DNA of 64,000 bases, taken from NCBI GenBank assembly GCA_020975725.1, contig QXJR01000007.1:558001-622000 (forward strand), in the 5' to 3' direction. The DNA is from Picocystis sp. L7. Its lineage: Eukaryota; Chlorophyta; Picocystophyceae; Picocystales; Picocystaceae. The translations under genes and the position numbers were made by a program. The notes beneath the pieces were generated by a model. It saw only the letters and a program-made list of their open reading frames with translations. It made no database searches and was not told the DNA's origin. This document shows, one piece after another, positions 22,979-34,800 of this stretch (position 1 is the first letter of the stretch; every line of letters begins with the position of its first letter).

Positions 22979-25554
22979 GTCCAGCCTAGTTGCAGTGTGC
23001 GTTGGGCCTAAATTTTGGCAGGAGATTCCGATCTCTGCAACGTTGCATATGCGTGGTGCTCCATGAAATAGATTTTTGTTTTAGTCAAATCTTCCATTAC
23101 ACTTTCGCAGTCACAGATCCCACCTGCTTCTCTTGGATCGATCCGGAAAAGATCGCAGTAAATTTGTTGCTATCAAATACTAGAATGAGAGGAATGTCAC
23201 ATATTTCTGTTACGGGCATCCCATCACCGTGTATGGAACACAGGGTTAAAAGGCAGACCCGTTCCACCCGAATTTGCGTACGCACGTGTCTTCAATTTGA
23301 AAGATGGGTCATCGGATTTGAGTAACAATGCTTTGGCGTTTGATACTGAACTATTTTTATAATTGTTATGCATACCCTTCGTTGGTTTTGCTTGGGGGGA
23401 ACTTCGTCAACCATTCAATCCGGGTGGATTCCACTCCTTTCGTTTTTGATATAGAATAACGTTTACTAGCCACCATTTGTACCATTCTTGTTGGGAGGTT
23501 GGAATGCATTGCCCCTCGCACATTATAGGGAAACTTGCAAGTATGTGTGTTTGTTTTCTTGTTTTCACAAGATAAGGATGTTTGTCGTGGCCTAGAATTC
23601 ACTTCCTTTTGATGCATGTTACACGGGTCTCGTGAGGTCTACGTACCATACACTGGTGGACAGATCATGCCTCAAGCATTTTGCCTTGCTTCCGGTTTCG
23701 GCGCTACACATGTGGCATCAAACCGATGTAGCTAAGAATGTGTAGGACAAGCCACAACTACGCAACAATGCGAGCCTAGGTGGGACGGACGTGCTTGTTT
23801 TCCGCAATTTCAATCCATACAATGCGGCCACATGTACATCGAGTGTAAAAACAAGCCCATTCATTTTAATTCTTCGAGTCCCTACCTACGTTTCGTCAAA
23901 TGTCCCATATACCCGTCCTAAGACTCTCCATTAAGCCATCCGGAATGGATGTAACCGTCCCTCCTTTTCCAAACTAGCCAAATACTTTAGGGCGAGTTAT
24001 GTTGGTGTGTTGGTTTTCTCACCATGGACACGCTTGTTGGATTCAGAGTTCTTTCCAACGGTGCGCAACCAAAGCCAAGCCAAACCGGGGGAAAAATGAA
24101 ACTAGCCCTTCTTACAAGTTGAAACGAAAAATCTAACGAAGAAGAATGGCAAGGCGCCCTTGCTCACGCCACGAGATCAAGCGATTAATTAACACCGATG
24201 AACGTTTGCACACCGAAGTCTCTATGTCAAGACTCCGTGCTTGACTCGCTTGAGCTCAATATTTGAAGCATTGAGAACCAAATATGTAGGATGACTTTCA
24301 CATGTGCATCTAAGTAATGGCCATCCGTCTACGAAAACCAAGCATCTGGCACAAGATGTATGGCTCTTGCGGATTGCTACCTCCGCCACAAATCATTGAG
24401 CAAGCCGCAAGTTCGTAACCTCTTTAGAACAGACTATCCATTGGACGGCCGGTTTCCTCCCAAATGACCACGGTCAGATAGTGTTGCAACTATTTCCGGT
24501 TTTGGCTCGGATCCACAAACAAGGGCGGACTCGATCCCAAATCGATAATCGTCCTTCCCCTCCCTTTCAACGGAAAGGTGGATCCCGTCAGCGTGGAAGA
24601 AGTCCCGCTTCTCGGATTCATTTGATTAGGCCGAGGGTAGAGGGACGAGTCCGTCCCATTGCCCTTACTACCCTTGTGCCACTTTTTCTCTTGGGTGTGA
24701 ACGTGAGTCACTCTTTCCTTCATGTTGCCAGAGACGGCCGACAAAGACTTGGCGAACTCGACATAGCCTCTTCTCCGTTTCACATCACACCATGTCAATC
24801 GGCGACTTTGTTCCGAAACGGCTTTCCCTACATGTTACAAAGCCTTCCTATTCGGCATGATCATGAGTCCGATGGCTCCCATGTTTAGCTTGCCGGTGGG
24901 TTGGAATTCAAGATTGTACACCTTTGCAACCATGGATTGGATGGCCTTGAGACAAGTCGCATTCGAGAGATCTTGACGTGCAAGTTACAATGCTAGCATC
25001 CGCTTGCTCTCAAATAGGTTGTGCGCGATTGTAGAGGCCCGAAACCTACATGCACCTCAACAAGGTTCCATTCGACCCGCTCGAAAGGCGGGTTTTGCAA
25101 CGCATCTCCTCAACCACGCGCGGGAATGGGACGAAACACCTTCGCAAAGAAAGATCGGAAGCGGTGGCACGGACGAGGAGGGAAAATGCGCACACAAGCG
25201 GCGTGGTGGGCGCCCTCCTTCGTGTCCCCATTTGGGGCGCCAAATAGGCAAGAAAAGCCTGGTTTTCAAAAATTTCGAGAGTGACCTCGCAAGGGTTCGA
25301 TGCCAGGGACGCAATTCCTGCACGCGGGACTCCTACCAGCGGAAAGAGCATCGAACATCGTGCTGAACGCGACCAAGCACGTGCCGGTTGGATCACGAGG
25401 TGGCATGGAAGCCTCGGAGACTCGCGACCCCAACGAGTGGCGCAGGGGTGGATCCACCCCCGCGTCCTCGGCGTCTGGGTTGGTCATTGGGTTCGACCCC
25501 TGTCTTGGTTCCTTTCAACTGGTCCCTTCTTCCAATCAACAACGTACCACTCAC
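22979..25554. other. Gene-poor region after HSP70
   Basis: About 2.6 kb. The first 250 bp is HSP70 3' UTR-like. The middle (23.3-24.9 kb) is AT-rich with no long frames. From about 25.0 kb it turns GC-richer and leads into the transporter gene. Nothing recognised. Confidence 0.5.
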
Positions 25555-27466
25555 ATGGATGGATGCATGGGAGAAACGAAAGGCACACCTTTCGTGATGG
25601 AACGTGCTTTGGCACCACCTCTCCTGTCCCGCGGCGTGCACGCATTGCGCAGGAACAAAACCATGTCGGAAGGGAAGATGAAATTCATGGTGAGGATCGG
25701 AGGAAGGCGTGGTCAAATACCTACGATGCGTTCGATGAGGTGCAGGGCAGATGGAAGCAAGCCCGGTCTGGAGAACCAACTGCACGAACAACACCCAACG
25801 AACCGATGAAGCACGCCACGTGCCCGCGCAAGGACGTCGATACCCCCTCCGATGGTCGTGGTCACCTGGACAGGATCCCACACGCATGGAAACGCGGAAC
25901 ATCCGAACGTAGAACCGAAAGTCTCGATGGGGACCGTGGAGGAAAGATACCGTCGACGAGACGCACAAGACGCTACGAAACGATCCGAACGACTGACCCA
26001 CAACAAAGGTGCTGCTCTTGACTTTCCTGAGCTACACCCTCTATCACGCCACCAGGAAACCGCCCAGCGTCGTCAAATCCGTCCTGAAAGGTGGAAAAAA
26101 CCTCTCCGGAGGAGGAAAAGCGGAAGGCTGGGCGCCGTTCAACGGGGATAGAGGAGACGTCCTGCTGGGAAACGTCGACTCGGCGTTCCTCTTGACGTAC
26201 GCAATCGGGATGTTCTTTGCGGGTAGAATCGCAGACTCGGTCAATCTCAGAGTATTCCTCGCCATTGGAATGATGGGTACCGGAGCGTTCACGGTGCTGG
26301 TGGGCATGGCCTACTTCTGGAACATACACAGTTACTCCTATTTTATAGTCATGCAGGTGATGGCGGGATTGTTCCAATCCACTGGTTGGCCTAGCGTTGT
26401 CGCGGTCATGGGTAATTGGTTCACTGGCAAAAGAGGACTCATCATGGGTATCTGGAATGCTCACACGTCCACCGGTAACATCCTGGGTGCGGTCGTTGCC
26501 GCGGCTGTTCTTTCGCCCCCCTGGGGGTGGGGGTGGTCTTTCATCTTGCCCGGATGGATGATGATCATGGGGGCGGTCCTTGTCTATGGTTTCCTGGTCC
26601 CCACTCCTGAACGCGATGATGATCACGACCGTATCCAGCTCGTCCACTTGCGATCTGCTGCCCGACTTGACACCCCAGACTATCGAGAAAGCGATGGCAC
26701 TAGAGGTGGCATTCACAAAAAGCCGTCTGAGAAGCAAAAGCCGGTCGGAATCGGTATGGCCCTGAGGATTCCGGGGGTTTTGGCGTATGCATTCTGCCTC
26801 TTCTTTTGCAAGCTTGTTGCCTATACCTTCCTCTACTGGCTACCTTATTACATTAACCAGGAATCCATTGGAGGCCGTCATTTGAGTCCGACCGAGAGTG
26901 CTCAGGTGTCAATCATGTTTGACGTTGGTGGTGTGTTTGGAGGGATCGCGGCCGGACACCTATCCGATCAATTCCAGGCAAGGGGACTGGTGAGTGCAAT
27001 TTTCTTGTACTCAAGCATACTCATGCTTTACCTTTACAAGTCCTTTGGTACGATAAGTCTGGCAGTGAACATAGCCTTGATGGTCATCAGCGGTGCATTT
27101 GTCAATGGACCATATGCATTAATAACGACTGCGGTTTCTGCAGATCTCGGGACTCATGAAAGCGTGCATGGGAGTGCCCGAGCACTGGCCACTGTTACAG
27201 CCATTATCGATGGCATGGGCTCTTTAGGAGCTTGTGTAGGACCAAGCCTTACTGGATATTTGGCGGAGTACAGCTGGGAGGCCGTGTTTCTAATGCTATA
27301 TCTGTCTGCATTCACAGCGGCAGTCCTTCTCACGGGCCTGGTGTTCTCGGATTTGCGTGCAATCCGTGAACGCTCCAAAATGTCCAAGCAAAATGGGCAC
27401 GTTTCGTCCATGCAGGAGCTTGGTGAGATGGAGACGCACGCACTCTTAGGATCGGACATGGAATGA
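25555..27466 (+). CDS. Glycerol-3-phosphate permease-like MFS transporter (SLC37/GlpT family)
   Basis: A twelve-helix major facilitator of the organophosphate:Pi antiporter family. The main exon 26009-27466 opens with VLLLTFLSYTLYHATRKPPSVVKS, the family hallmark (TF.SY..YHA.RKP..VVKS), and continues with FNGDRGDVLLGNVDSAFLLTYAIG, GLFQSTGWPSVVAVMGNW and the C-terminal half. An in-frame stop at 25994-25996 shows the start is spliced. The best donor is GTGAGG at 25690 and the acceptor ends at 26008, giving a 319-bp phase-0 intron and an upstream exon ending MERALAPPLLSRGVHALRR...MKFM. The first ATG may be 25555 or 25597; 25555 would give 530 residues. The first exon is inferred. Substrate may be glycerol-3-phosphate or a sugar phosphate. 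Confidence 0.85.
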
Positions 27467-28501
27467 AGACGGCACTGGAGTTTACTTCCTGGACATGTCT
27501 GTAATAACTTAATCACCCCGCAAGCACAAACCAGTACTGTTTAGCTGAAAGTGGTGGGGAACACGACATCTCGAAGATGCCCTTCACTGGAGGGGGATGA
27601 AACCGTCAAGGATACAGAAGGCGAAGACATCAATCCTTGCTTGAAAGTTGCAGGCGAATAGTGACCTGCTGTGTTTTTTAGGGGGGCATTGAAATTTTGT
27701 TTGCTCTTCGTCTTCGTGTAACACACTTTTGATTCTGCACTGCGAGTCCTTTTCGTTGGCATCCGTGGAATGATCCATTTGTGAACTTCCCGTTCCTTCC
27801 ATGGTGCCCGCTTCTACCTATAGGCAAATGCGTCTCTTTGCCATGCAATGGCGTATGAGGGACAAGGCAAGCACGCAGAATGCACCAGCCTGGGCGGTTT
27901 GGAAGATCACTGATACGATGGGATCCTTGAAGCGCGTTTTCAAGCTGGCATTGTTCCCTTCCATCGCGTTCGGCGTGGACCGGTCCTTCTGGCGCAGACC
28001 CTGTCGAGACGTTCGTTCATTACATCTGTGGAAGCAGAACCTGCATGATCCCTGGAGCAGACCCATGGATGGAGAGAGGAGGGGCGTTCATCGACCGCAT
28101 GCCTGACTCTTCGTTTCCCGTCGCGGTGCCAATGTAGCTTGAACAGCTCGTGGCGATCCATTTCGATCCTTTTGCTCTTCCCTTGCTCCATTGTCGGCAA
28201 GACACCGTTTCCTGCACGTGCTGCTCCAGGTTTATCCTGTTTGCATGCATGCCTTGGTTCCTCTGTTTCATGGCGAGTTGTGACACATGGACAGGGTCAT
28301 CACCCAGCCCTCCCCTTGATTCCTCTGGGGTCCTTGTTTTTTCCACTCCTCCCGAGCAGGGCATCCCCCCCCCTCCCCGTGTGTTTCGAAGGGGAGCAGG
28401 GCGGGGTTCCCCACGCTCGTCGGGGCACAAAGCCACATCGAGCGACGAGGATGCGGTGCCTCCGCCATTCCCCTTCCCAACCGAAACGGATCGCGAACGG
28501 G
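27467..28501. other. Spacer between the transporter and UCP genes
   Basis: About 1 kb. The first part is the transporter 3' UTR. A minus-strand frame at 27818-28066 ends in a hydrophobic stretch (VSVIFQTAQAGAFCVLALSL) and could be a tiny membrane protein, but there is no further support. The last 250 bp is GC-rich promoter for the UCP gene. Confidence 0.4.
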
Positions 28502-29578
28502 ATGGCGGATGAAGAAGGCGCGACGAATCCGGCTCGATTGGCCGTCCTTTTCGCCCAATCGGGACTCGCCGCGTCCGTGGCCGAGACCGCCACGCTCCCC
28601 CTCGATACCGCCAAGGTGAGGCGAACGGCGCAGGACGGAAGGATGGTCGAGCTCGTGGCGCAGGACCACCACCACGCCCAGCGGACGTGCGGACGACGGA
28701 TCGAATGAGTCGCGTGGATGACGTCTTCTGTTTGCGAAACCCGTTGCGAACGATCACAGGTGAGGCTCCAGCTGCAATCCCTTGGAAAACTGGCGAGCAC
28801 GTCGGAAGTCCGGAAGTACAGAGGGCCCTTGCAGACCGTCCTCGCCATCGCCAGAGAAGAAGGATTGGCTGCACCTTTCAAAGGATGGGCACCCGGGATA
28901 CACAGGCAAGTGATTTTCACCGGAGTCCGGCTGGGAATGTACGAGAAAGGAAAGGCCATGCTGGCAGGAAGCAACGATCCAGAAGCCAAAGCGCATCTGT
29001 CCATCGGCAAGAAGATCGCGGTGTCGTTGGGGACCTCTGGGTTGGGCATCACACTGGCCAATCCGTCGGACGTGGTCAAAGTCAGGTACCAAGCCTTTCA
29101 GGGAGCATCCAAGGCACAGAGGGAGTACAGCTCCGTCTACCAGGCCTATCGTGAGATCGCAAGCACGGAAGGTATCTGGAAGGGACTGTACAGGGGGTAC
29201 AGTGCCAATCTGGCCAGGAACATGATCATCAGTGCGACTGAAATCACGGTGTACGATCAGACCAAGCAGGTCCTCCTGGCGAACGGTCTGCCGGATCAGG
29301 TGGGCTTACATCTGGGCTGCGGTTTCGTCGCTGGTCTTAGCGCCACTTGTCTTGGTTCGCCCATGGACGTGGTTGGGACCAAGATGATGGTCAATTCTGA
29401 TGGGAGGTACGGTTCGTCGATCGGATCGGTGATTGTCCAAATGCTTCAGAAGGAAGGCATACGTTCCTTCTACAAGGGTTTCTGGCCGAACTTCGCGCGT
29501 GTGGGATCCTTCAACGTGGTGCTTTGGACTTCGTACGAGCAAATATCCAAGCTGGTGGAGGCGACGACAGGAGGATAG
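28502..29578 (+). CDS. UCP: Mitochondrial uncoupling protein/carrier (plant UCP1-like)
   Basis: A 310-residue inner-membrane carrier of the SLC25 family. Exon 1 28502-28615, intron 28616-28759 (gtgagg...cag, phase 0), exon 2 28760-29578. The splice rebuilds the first carrier signature, TLPLDTAK/VRLQLQ. The second signature is NPSDVVKVRYQ and the third SPMDVVGTKMM. The sequence between them (FKGWAPGIHRQVIFTGVRLGMYE, RGYSANLARNMIISATEITVYDQ, FYKGFWPNFARVGSFNVVLW) tracks plant uncoupling protein 1 closely, so proton-leak or dicarboxylate/amino-acid exchange is the expected role. The third signature has G-T-K where plant UCP has K-S-R, an unusual change at the matrix salt-bridge lysine. Confidence 0.92.
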
Positions 29579-30287
29579 GTTCCTGTTTCGACGTGCTGGA
29601 TTCTACGCTGCTTCTACTTCGACGTTTGCATTGGGACCCATCCCACCCTCCACCTTGGACTCCCTATTCTTTTTACCATTCCCCACACCCAACTGTCCAG
29701 AGAGTGCATTCCTTCCTCTGTTTTTTGTCGCATTCCCTTCGCGCATGGTCGGTGTTCGGGGGTCCGGGTCGTCTCCCATCTTCTGGATGGGAGGCTCTTC
29801 CGATGGCCCAGGGCTGTTGGATCCGCGACCGTCCTTCGTCTCCCAGGATGCAGGCGTGCGACGCGTGGGTCGTTCCACTTGTTTCGATCCCCTCCTTCGG
29901 CCCCTCCTTCGGGGTCTCAGGTCCCCACCCACCGGGGTAGAAAGGGAGGGAGGTCCGGTTGAAAAGGCGAGTCCCCCGGGTTCGGGTTCGGTGGAAAGGC
30001 CTTGGGGATGTGCTTCCATCTACCCCCCCGGGCAGACCGGGAAGAAGGGACACGAGAGAAGGAAGACCAGGGAGGACAAGGAAGAGAATGGGGAAAGGTC
30101 AGACCAGGGGATAGGAGAAAGGGGAAAGGAAGAGAAAGGGGATAGGAGAAAGGGGAAAGGAAGAGAAAGGTCAGACCAGGGTACAAGAGGAAGGGAGAAA
30201 GGAAGTGAAAGGAAGAGAAAGGGGAAAGGAACCAGGGAGGACAAGGATCGCGTGTGGGTGTGGATGTGGGTGGTGGTTCGACGAGCG
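29579..30287. other. Spacer between UCP and snurportin genes with polypurine tract
   Basis: About 700 bp. The first 450 bp is UCP 3' UTR and GC-rich spacer; the rest is the purine tract listed separately. A continuous open frame runs through it into snurportin, but the composition is not protein-like. Confidence 0.6.
30035..30245 (+). repeat. Polypurine tract with imperfect GGAAAGGAAGAGAAAGGGGA repeats
   Basis: Some 210 bp made almost only of G and A on the plus strand. A unit close to GGGGATAGGAGAAAGGGGAA repeats around 30109-30165, and AGAAAGG and GGAAAGG words recur to about 30235. Such long homopurine runs can adopt triplex (H-DNA) structure. It ends about 45 bp before the snurportin start codon. 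Confidence 0.85.
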
Positions 30288-31658
30288 ATGCCTGCCCCTC
30301 GCGACGTTCGTGCGTCTTTGGACGCGGTCCAATCCCGACGTCGATGGCGCGCCAGGCAGATGCAGGTGCTTCACGGATGGGAGGCACGGAGAGAAGCACG
30401 GGCCAAGTCCATCGCCGACCCTCCTGCGGACGTGGACGTCGTCCCGTCCGCCCGTCCAGGTGGATCCTCGAACCGTCGCCATCGACGCGAAGGTGCGCGT
30501 TGGTCGCGCCAGCTGTGCCTCCACGAGTGGATGGTGAGCCCGCCAGACGCCATGGCCGCTCGTTGGCGGGTTGCACCGCGTCCATTGGGTCCCAGGTGCG
30601 TCCTGGTGTCCCGTCGAAACCACCACGTCGACCTCTACGACGCACGTGGCCAGCACCTGGGCGCCTTTCGCGCACGCCTTCCCGATCGAACCGTGCTCGA
30701 AGCGGTGCTGGTGGGATCCAAACGAGCACCGAAAGACGCGTGTGGATCCGCCTCGTCCTGTGCGTGGCTGTACGACGTGCTGTGTTGGCATGGACGCCTC
30801 CTGTTGGACTGCACCGCTTCGTTCCGACACTTTTGGTTGCAGAGCCGGATGGACGAGCTGAGCATGGAAGCTACCTCGTCGCCGCGCGTCCAAGCATGGC
30901 GAGACGCGAAAGGAAAGGAACTGGAGATGGTGGCGGTGGCTTGGTGCCACGCCGACGTGGAAGGGATCCAAGTCGCGATGGAAAGCGCCCAAGACGGACT
31001 GCTGTTCGTGCACGAGGAGTCGCGGTACGAACCAGGCATGCGCACGCCGCTCGTGCTGCGTTGGAAGGACGAAGGATGCAGCCCGCACGCGAAAGACACC
31101 GACGGATCCGGCAAGGAGACGGAGGCGTGCGTGGCCGTGCTGCGCGTGGACCAACAGGGACGCGTGCGTGCCGACGGAGACGAGGAACGCGTGCTCGCCA
31201 ACATGGACGAAACGTGGACATGGCGCACGAAACCAGACCGAATGGAAGGAACGAATCGAGACACAAGTCGATCCCGTTCGAAACGAGAGGAACCGAAAGA
31301 CGCGCTGGTGCGATTCGTGGTCCACGAACTCGAGTGGAACGAAGGACAAGTGGTCCAAGCGAAACTGGAACCGATGGAACGTGCAGGAAGAGGGAGGAAA
31401 AGAGCCGACGACATCACCAAAGTCGTCTTCCAATACAACCTCAGGCACGATCCCATCACCAGGCACCAACTGTTGGAAGCATCCGCACGGGTCGAGGAGG
31501 AAGACGAATGGTCGGAGGAAGAAGTGCCAATGGAACCAGAAAACACACCGGACGATGCAGATGGTACAAGCGGATCCACCCAGGATGGATCCAACCACGA
31601 TGCAACGATGGAAGAAGAAACGACCAGCCCTCCAGACGCCCTTTACAGCACCCCCTAG
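30288..31658 (+). CDS. SNUPN: Snurportin-1, import adaptor for m3G-capped snRNPs
   Basis: A 456-residue protein from MPAPRDVRASLDAVQSRRRW. Residues ~5-45 are rich in Arg and match an importin-beta-binding segment (RASLDAVQSRRRWRARQ). The cap-binding domain follows: RQLCLHEWMVSPPD, where the Trp aligns with a cap-stacking residue of human snurportin, then RCVLVSRRNHHVDLYD, LYDVLCWHGRLLLDCTASFR, FWLQSRM, GLLFVHEESRYEPGMRTPLV. This is the order seen in human SNUPN. The C-terminal ~150 residues are acidic and low-complexity and lack a counterpart. Strongly GC-rich codon use, unlike the Pol I gene. ATG 30288 is the first Met of the recognisable domain; an upstream in-frame ATG at 30264 is possible. 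Convergent with the TRAPPC8-like gene. Confidence 0.88.
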   Translation: MPAPRDVRASLDAVQSRRRWRARQMQVLHGWEARREARAKSIADPPADVDVVPSARPGGSSNRRHRREGARWSRQLCLHEWMVSPPDAMAARWRVAPRPLGPRCVLVSRRNHHVDLYDARGQHLGAFRARLPDRTVLEAVLVGSKRAPKDACGSASSCAWLYDVLCWHGRLLLDCTASFRHFWLQSRMDELSMEATSSPRVQAWRDAKGKELEMVAVAWCHADVEGIQVAMESAQDGLLFVHEESRYEPGMRTPLVLRWKDEGCSPHAKDTDGSGKETEACVAVLRVDQQGRVRADGDEERVLANMDETWTWRTKPDRMEGTNRDTSRSRSKREEPKDALVRFVVHELEWNEGQVVQAKLEPMERAGRGRKRADDITKVVFQYNLRHDPITRHQLLEASARVEEEDEWSEEEVPMEPENTPDDADGTSGSTQDGSNHDATMEEETTSPPDALYSTP

Positions 31659-31848
31659 GCGCACCTCGTCAACCGAACAGAAAAACACACATGGTCGTTG
31701 ATATGATGCAGCACAGACGAACGAAGAAACCGATCCTCTAGATCCACTGATCTCACACCACTTCATGAACGGGCTTGCAAAAACATGGATGGTGGTGTCG
31801 GGGGTAATAAAACTACCAAGGTCCGACCAACTGGTCCGTTCCATGCTG

Positions 31849-34800
31849 CTAGTGCACAACATGGATAGAACAAAAACTTCGTGCGCTATGCCTCTCACCA
31901 TCATCCGCTTGCTCAGAGCTCTCCTCCAAAAAGCAATTCACGCAATACACGCCCGGCTTCAAGAAAACCATACCAAAATCATGCTCTAGTTCGCTCTTCC
32001 CTGCAACAAGTATTGGTTGAGTGTCCTTGACACCATGCCACATGGCAGCTGGGAAACTCCTATTGTCCGACTGAGGACAGGATGGGCCTTCAAAATCGGG
32101 TGCGGAGTGGGGAGACAAGGTGACTCTTAACATGCTACTGCTGCAGCTGTTGTTTTTTGCCTGAATGCGAAAGCCTATGGGATCCATGATTTTCACTGTG
32201 GGGGACTGTCCACTCAAAGTGTCCACGTTGGACCCATGCCATGGGACTTGCGATATCAAGACTCCGAGAGCAGGCTCGCCACCTGGCGTTGATGGCTTTT
32301 CTTGCCCAGCCTGATGGGTGGAAATGTCCAGGGACCCCTTGTTATCTGCTCCAACAAAGCTCCATACCAACTTCTTTTGCCTGATCGGTTTTGCCGATGC
32401 TGATTCGATACCATTTCTCCCAGAGCTTCGCATCTGAGCGTTGTTTGGATGCAACTTCTGCCTCTCGATCAAGATGCACTTCTGAGCTCTTGGAGACAAT
32501 ACAAATGGAGCATCATCTGATGCTGTCTGCACAGGAGCAACAACAGAGACTTCCAACTCGCGTTTGGTCTCGTTTTCTACCTGCAACACTCTGCCCCAGT
32601 CACTACAAACCTCGGAAGCAGCTGAAGCTCGAGCTTTTATTGGAAATTGATTTGTCGATATCATGGCTGGTTTGATGTTGATATTGAAGCTAGTAGTGGC
32701 TCTGCGCAGACAAGCGTTTGATTTGCTGCTCAGGCGCACATAATCGACATGAACCTGAACGGTAGTTTTACCTATGCTTGCATCATTAGCTTCAATATGA
32801 ATCTTAAGAGCTACTACAGCATGTTGACCTGGATGCAAGGACTCTGGTAACTTCCCGTGGCTTACGTCCAGAGCATCTGCATGGGAAGATCCATTCTTCC
32901 GAGCAGAGATTTGCCTCAGCGATGCTGGCATATGCCCCGTGTTGACCAGTGCCACGTTGATATCTAGCTCCTGGCCAGCATATAGGTCAAGCGCATGGAA
33001 ACGACTGGGTAAAGTTGCAGAAGCAGATATGCTGGGTTCCTCTTGACGGACAGGTATGTTGTGCATTCTCTCAAGCGTGGACTTTTTCCCTTCGGAGCAT
33101 GTTTCTGTCCATATCTCATCCCAGCACATTCCATCAACGTCCATCGAACAACCAACGATGTCCATGCTTCCGCCTTCCACAGCCCGTGCATTAAAGAAGG
33201 CTTGTGTCTCCTCCAGTGGTCCAATTTTGAGGGAAAGTGTGGAGCAAACAACACGTACCCCTTTAAACATGATCCCCAAATGTCTTATTTTGGCTTTCAC
33301 TCTGAGTGGATTCTTCACTCGCACGACCACCGTAAATGTATCGCCCTCAACAAGCTGTGGATGGAGTGACTCCTGCTGTTTCAACTTGTCCATAGAATTG
33401 ACAATAAAGAGTTGTGAACCAGATGTTTCAGGGGCTTGAGGAGCGCATGGTTCATGGTAAGCAAGGCGTATAGGCTCAGTCATCCCCAGCAACATGGCTC
33501 GCTGACAGGTCATCTCTGGCTGGCCTTTGCACAAGTCCAGCAAATGCTTCCAAACGAGAAGCTGGGAACTTCTGTCCAGGTATTTATGCTGATTTTTCAA
33601 AATATGCGAAAAAGTGTTCCATTGCAGGTCTGCAGTATGATTCTCTGCAGAATAGGCACTCAACTGGCGCAGAAATCCGAGGGCTACGCCAGGCCACCGG
33701 AAGAGTGACAGGCCTTCTCCACGATTTACCAAATTTTGCCAAAGCTTTGAAATGTTTTTGCATGTAGGGACTCTATATTCCTCTTCGTTTATCTCATTTG
33801 GCATTGACTTGAGAATTTGTGCCAGGTGATAGCAAGCCTTCCGCCATGCGCCAAGTTCCATATACAGAAGGCACACCTCAGACTGAATCCATAGGTATCC
33901 TTTCGCTCGTGGCATCATCTGCAACGTCTGTTGTGTCTCGTTGAGGAAGCTAACCGCCTCATCCCTGTTGCCTTGATCTCCTCTTACGAGAACCTTGCAG
34001 AAGATCAGGTTCAGTCGAACAGCTTCAGTAGGTTCATTCATTCTGAGGTGAATGGCGATGCATTCCTGAAATAGAATCTGCAAGTCGTGGATTTCTCTGG
34101 TTTCAAATCGATGAGAACCCCTATCAAGAAGCAATATCATCGTTGCCACCAGTCTTCTCTCGGCAATGAATGGAAGCAAGGAGTCAACACCCAGCATGCG
34201 ACACTTTTCTTCAGCAGAATCAAAGTAACTTAGGGAAGCGATCCCATTGTTGACTAGCAGCTGCGCCTCACCATGAAACAATTTCTTCTGCACTTCTTTC
34301 CACGTTTGTTCGGCTATTTCACGTTCTGCTACAGATGAAAGTTCCAGTAAGTGCTCATCAACCAAGCTATCAAAGATGGGATCTCCGGGTGCTGCCTGGG
34401 ACATTCGCTGTCCGATTTCCTGGACAAGCAGCGTGGCAATGCTTTCCATGGCCGTGACCATGGGCACGTCACTAGGTGAGGAGAACAAGGCTCCATCTTG
34501 CAACCAGCATTGCTTCACGGTCGCGTCCTCGTGCACAATCAAGTACTGTTCGACCATGGAGTGCGGGAACTTTTCCTTCACATTTCGGAAGGACGTTTCC
34601 AGACCTTCCATGTCGAGATTGGAGTCGGAGTCGGAGACAAGGACGACTCCATACACGATTTCTTTGAGGGAAGCTTTTTCTTTGGCTTGGTGTTCTCTTC
34701 CTCTCACAAAATTGAATCGAACTCTTCGTTGGATGACTTCTCCTTGTGCTCCTTCTCCGAGGAACGTCCTGGCTTGTTCGGAGAAGGCGTGGTAGACCTT

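Noticed and set aside
25285-25355. B-box-like GGTTCGATGCC followed by an A-box-like CTACCAGCGG, suggesting a second permuted tRNA
   Set aside because: T-arm stem does not pair and no complementary acceptor halves occur.
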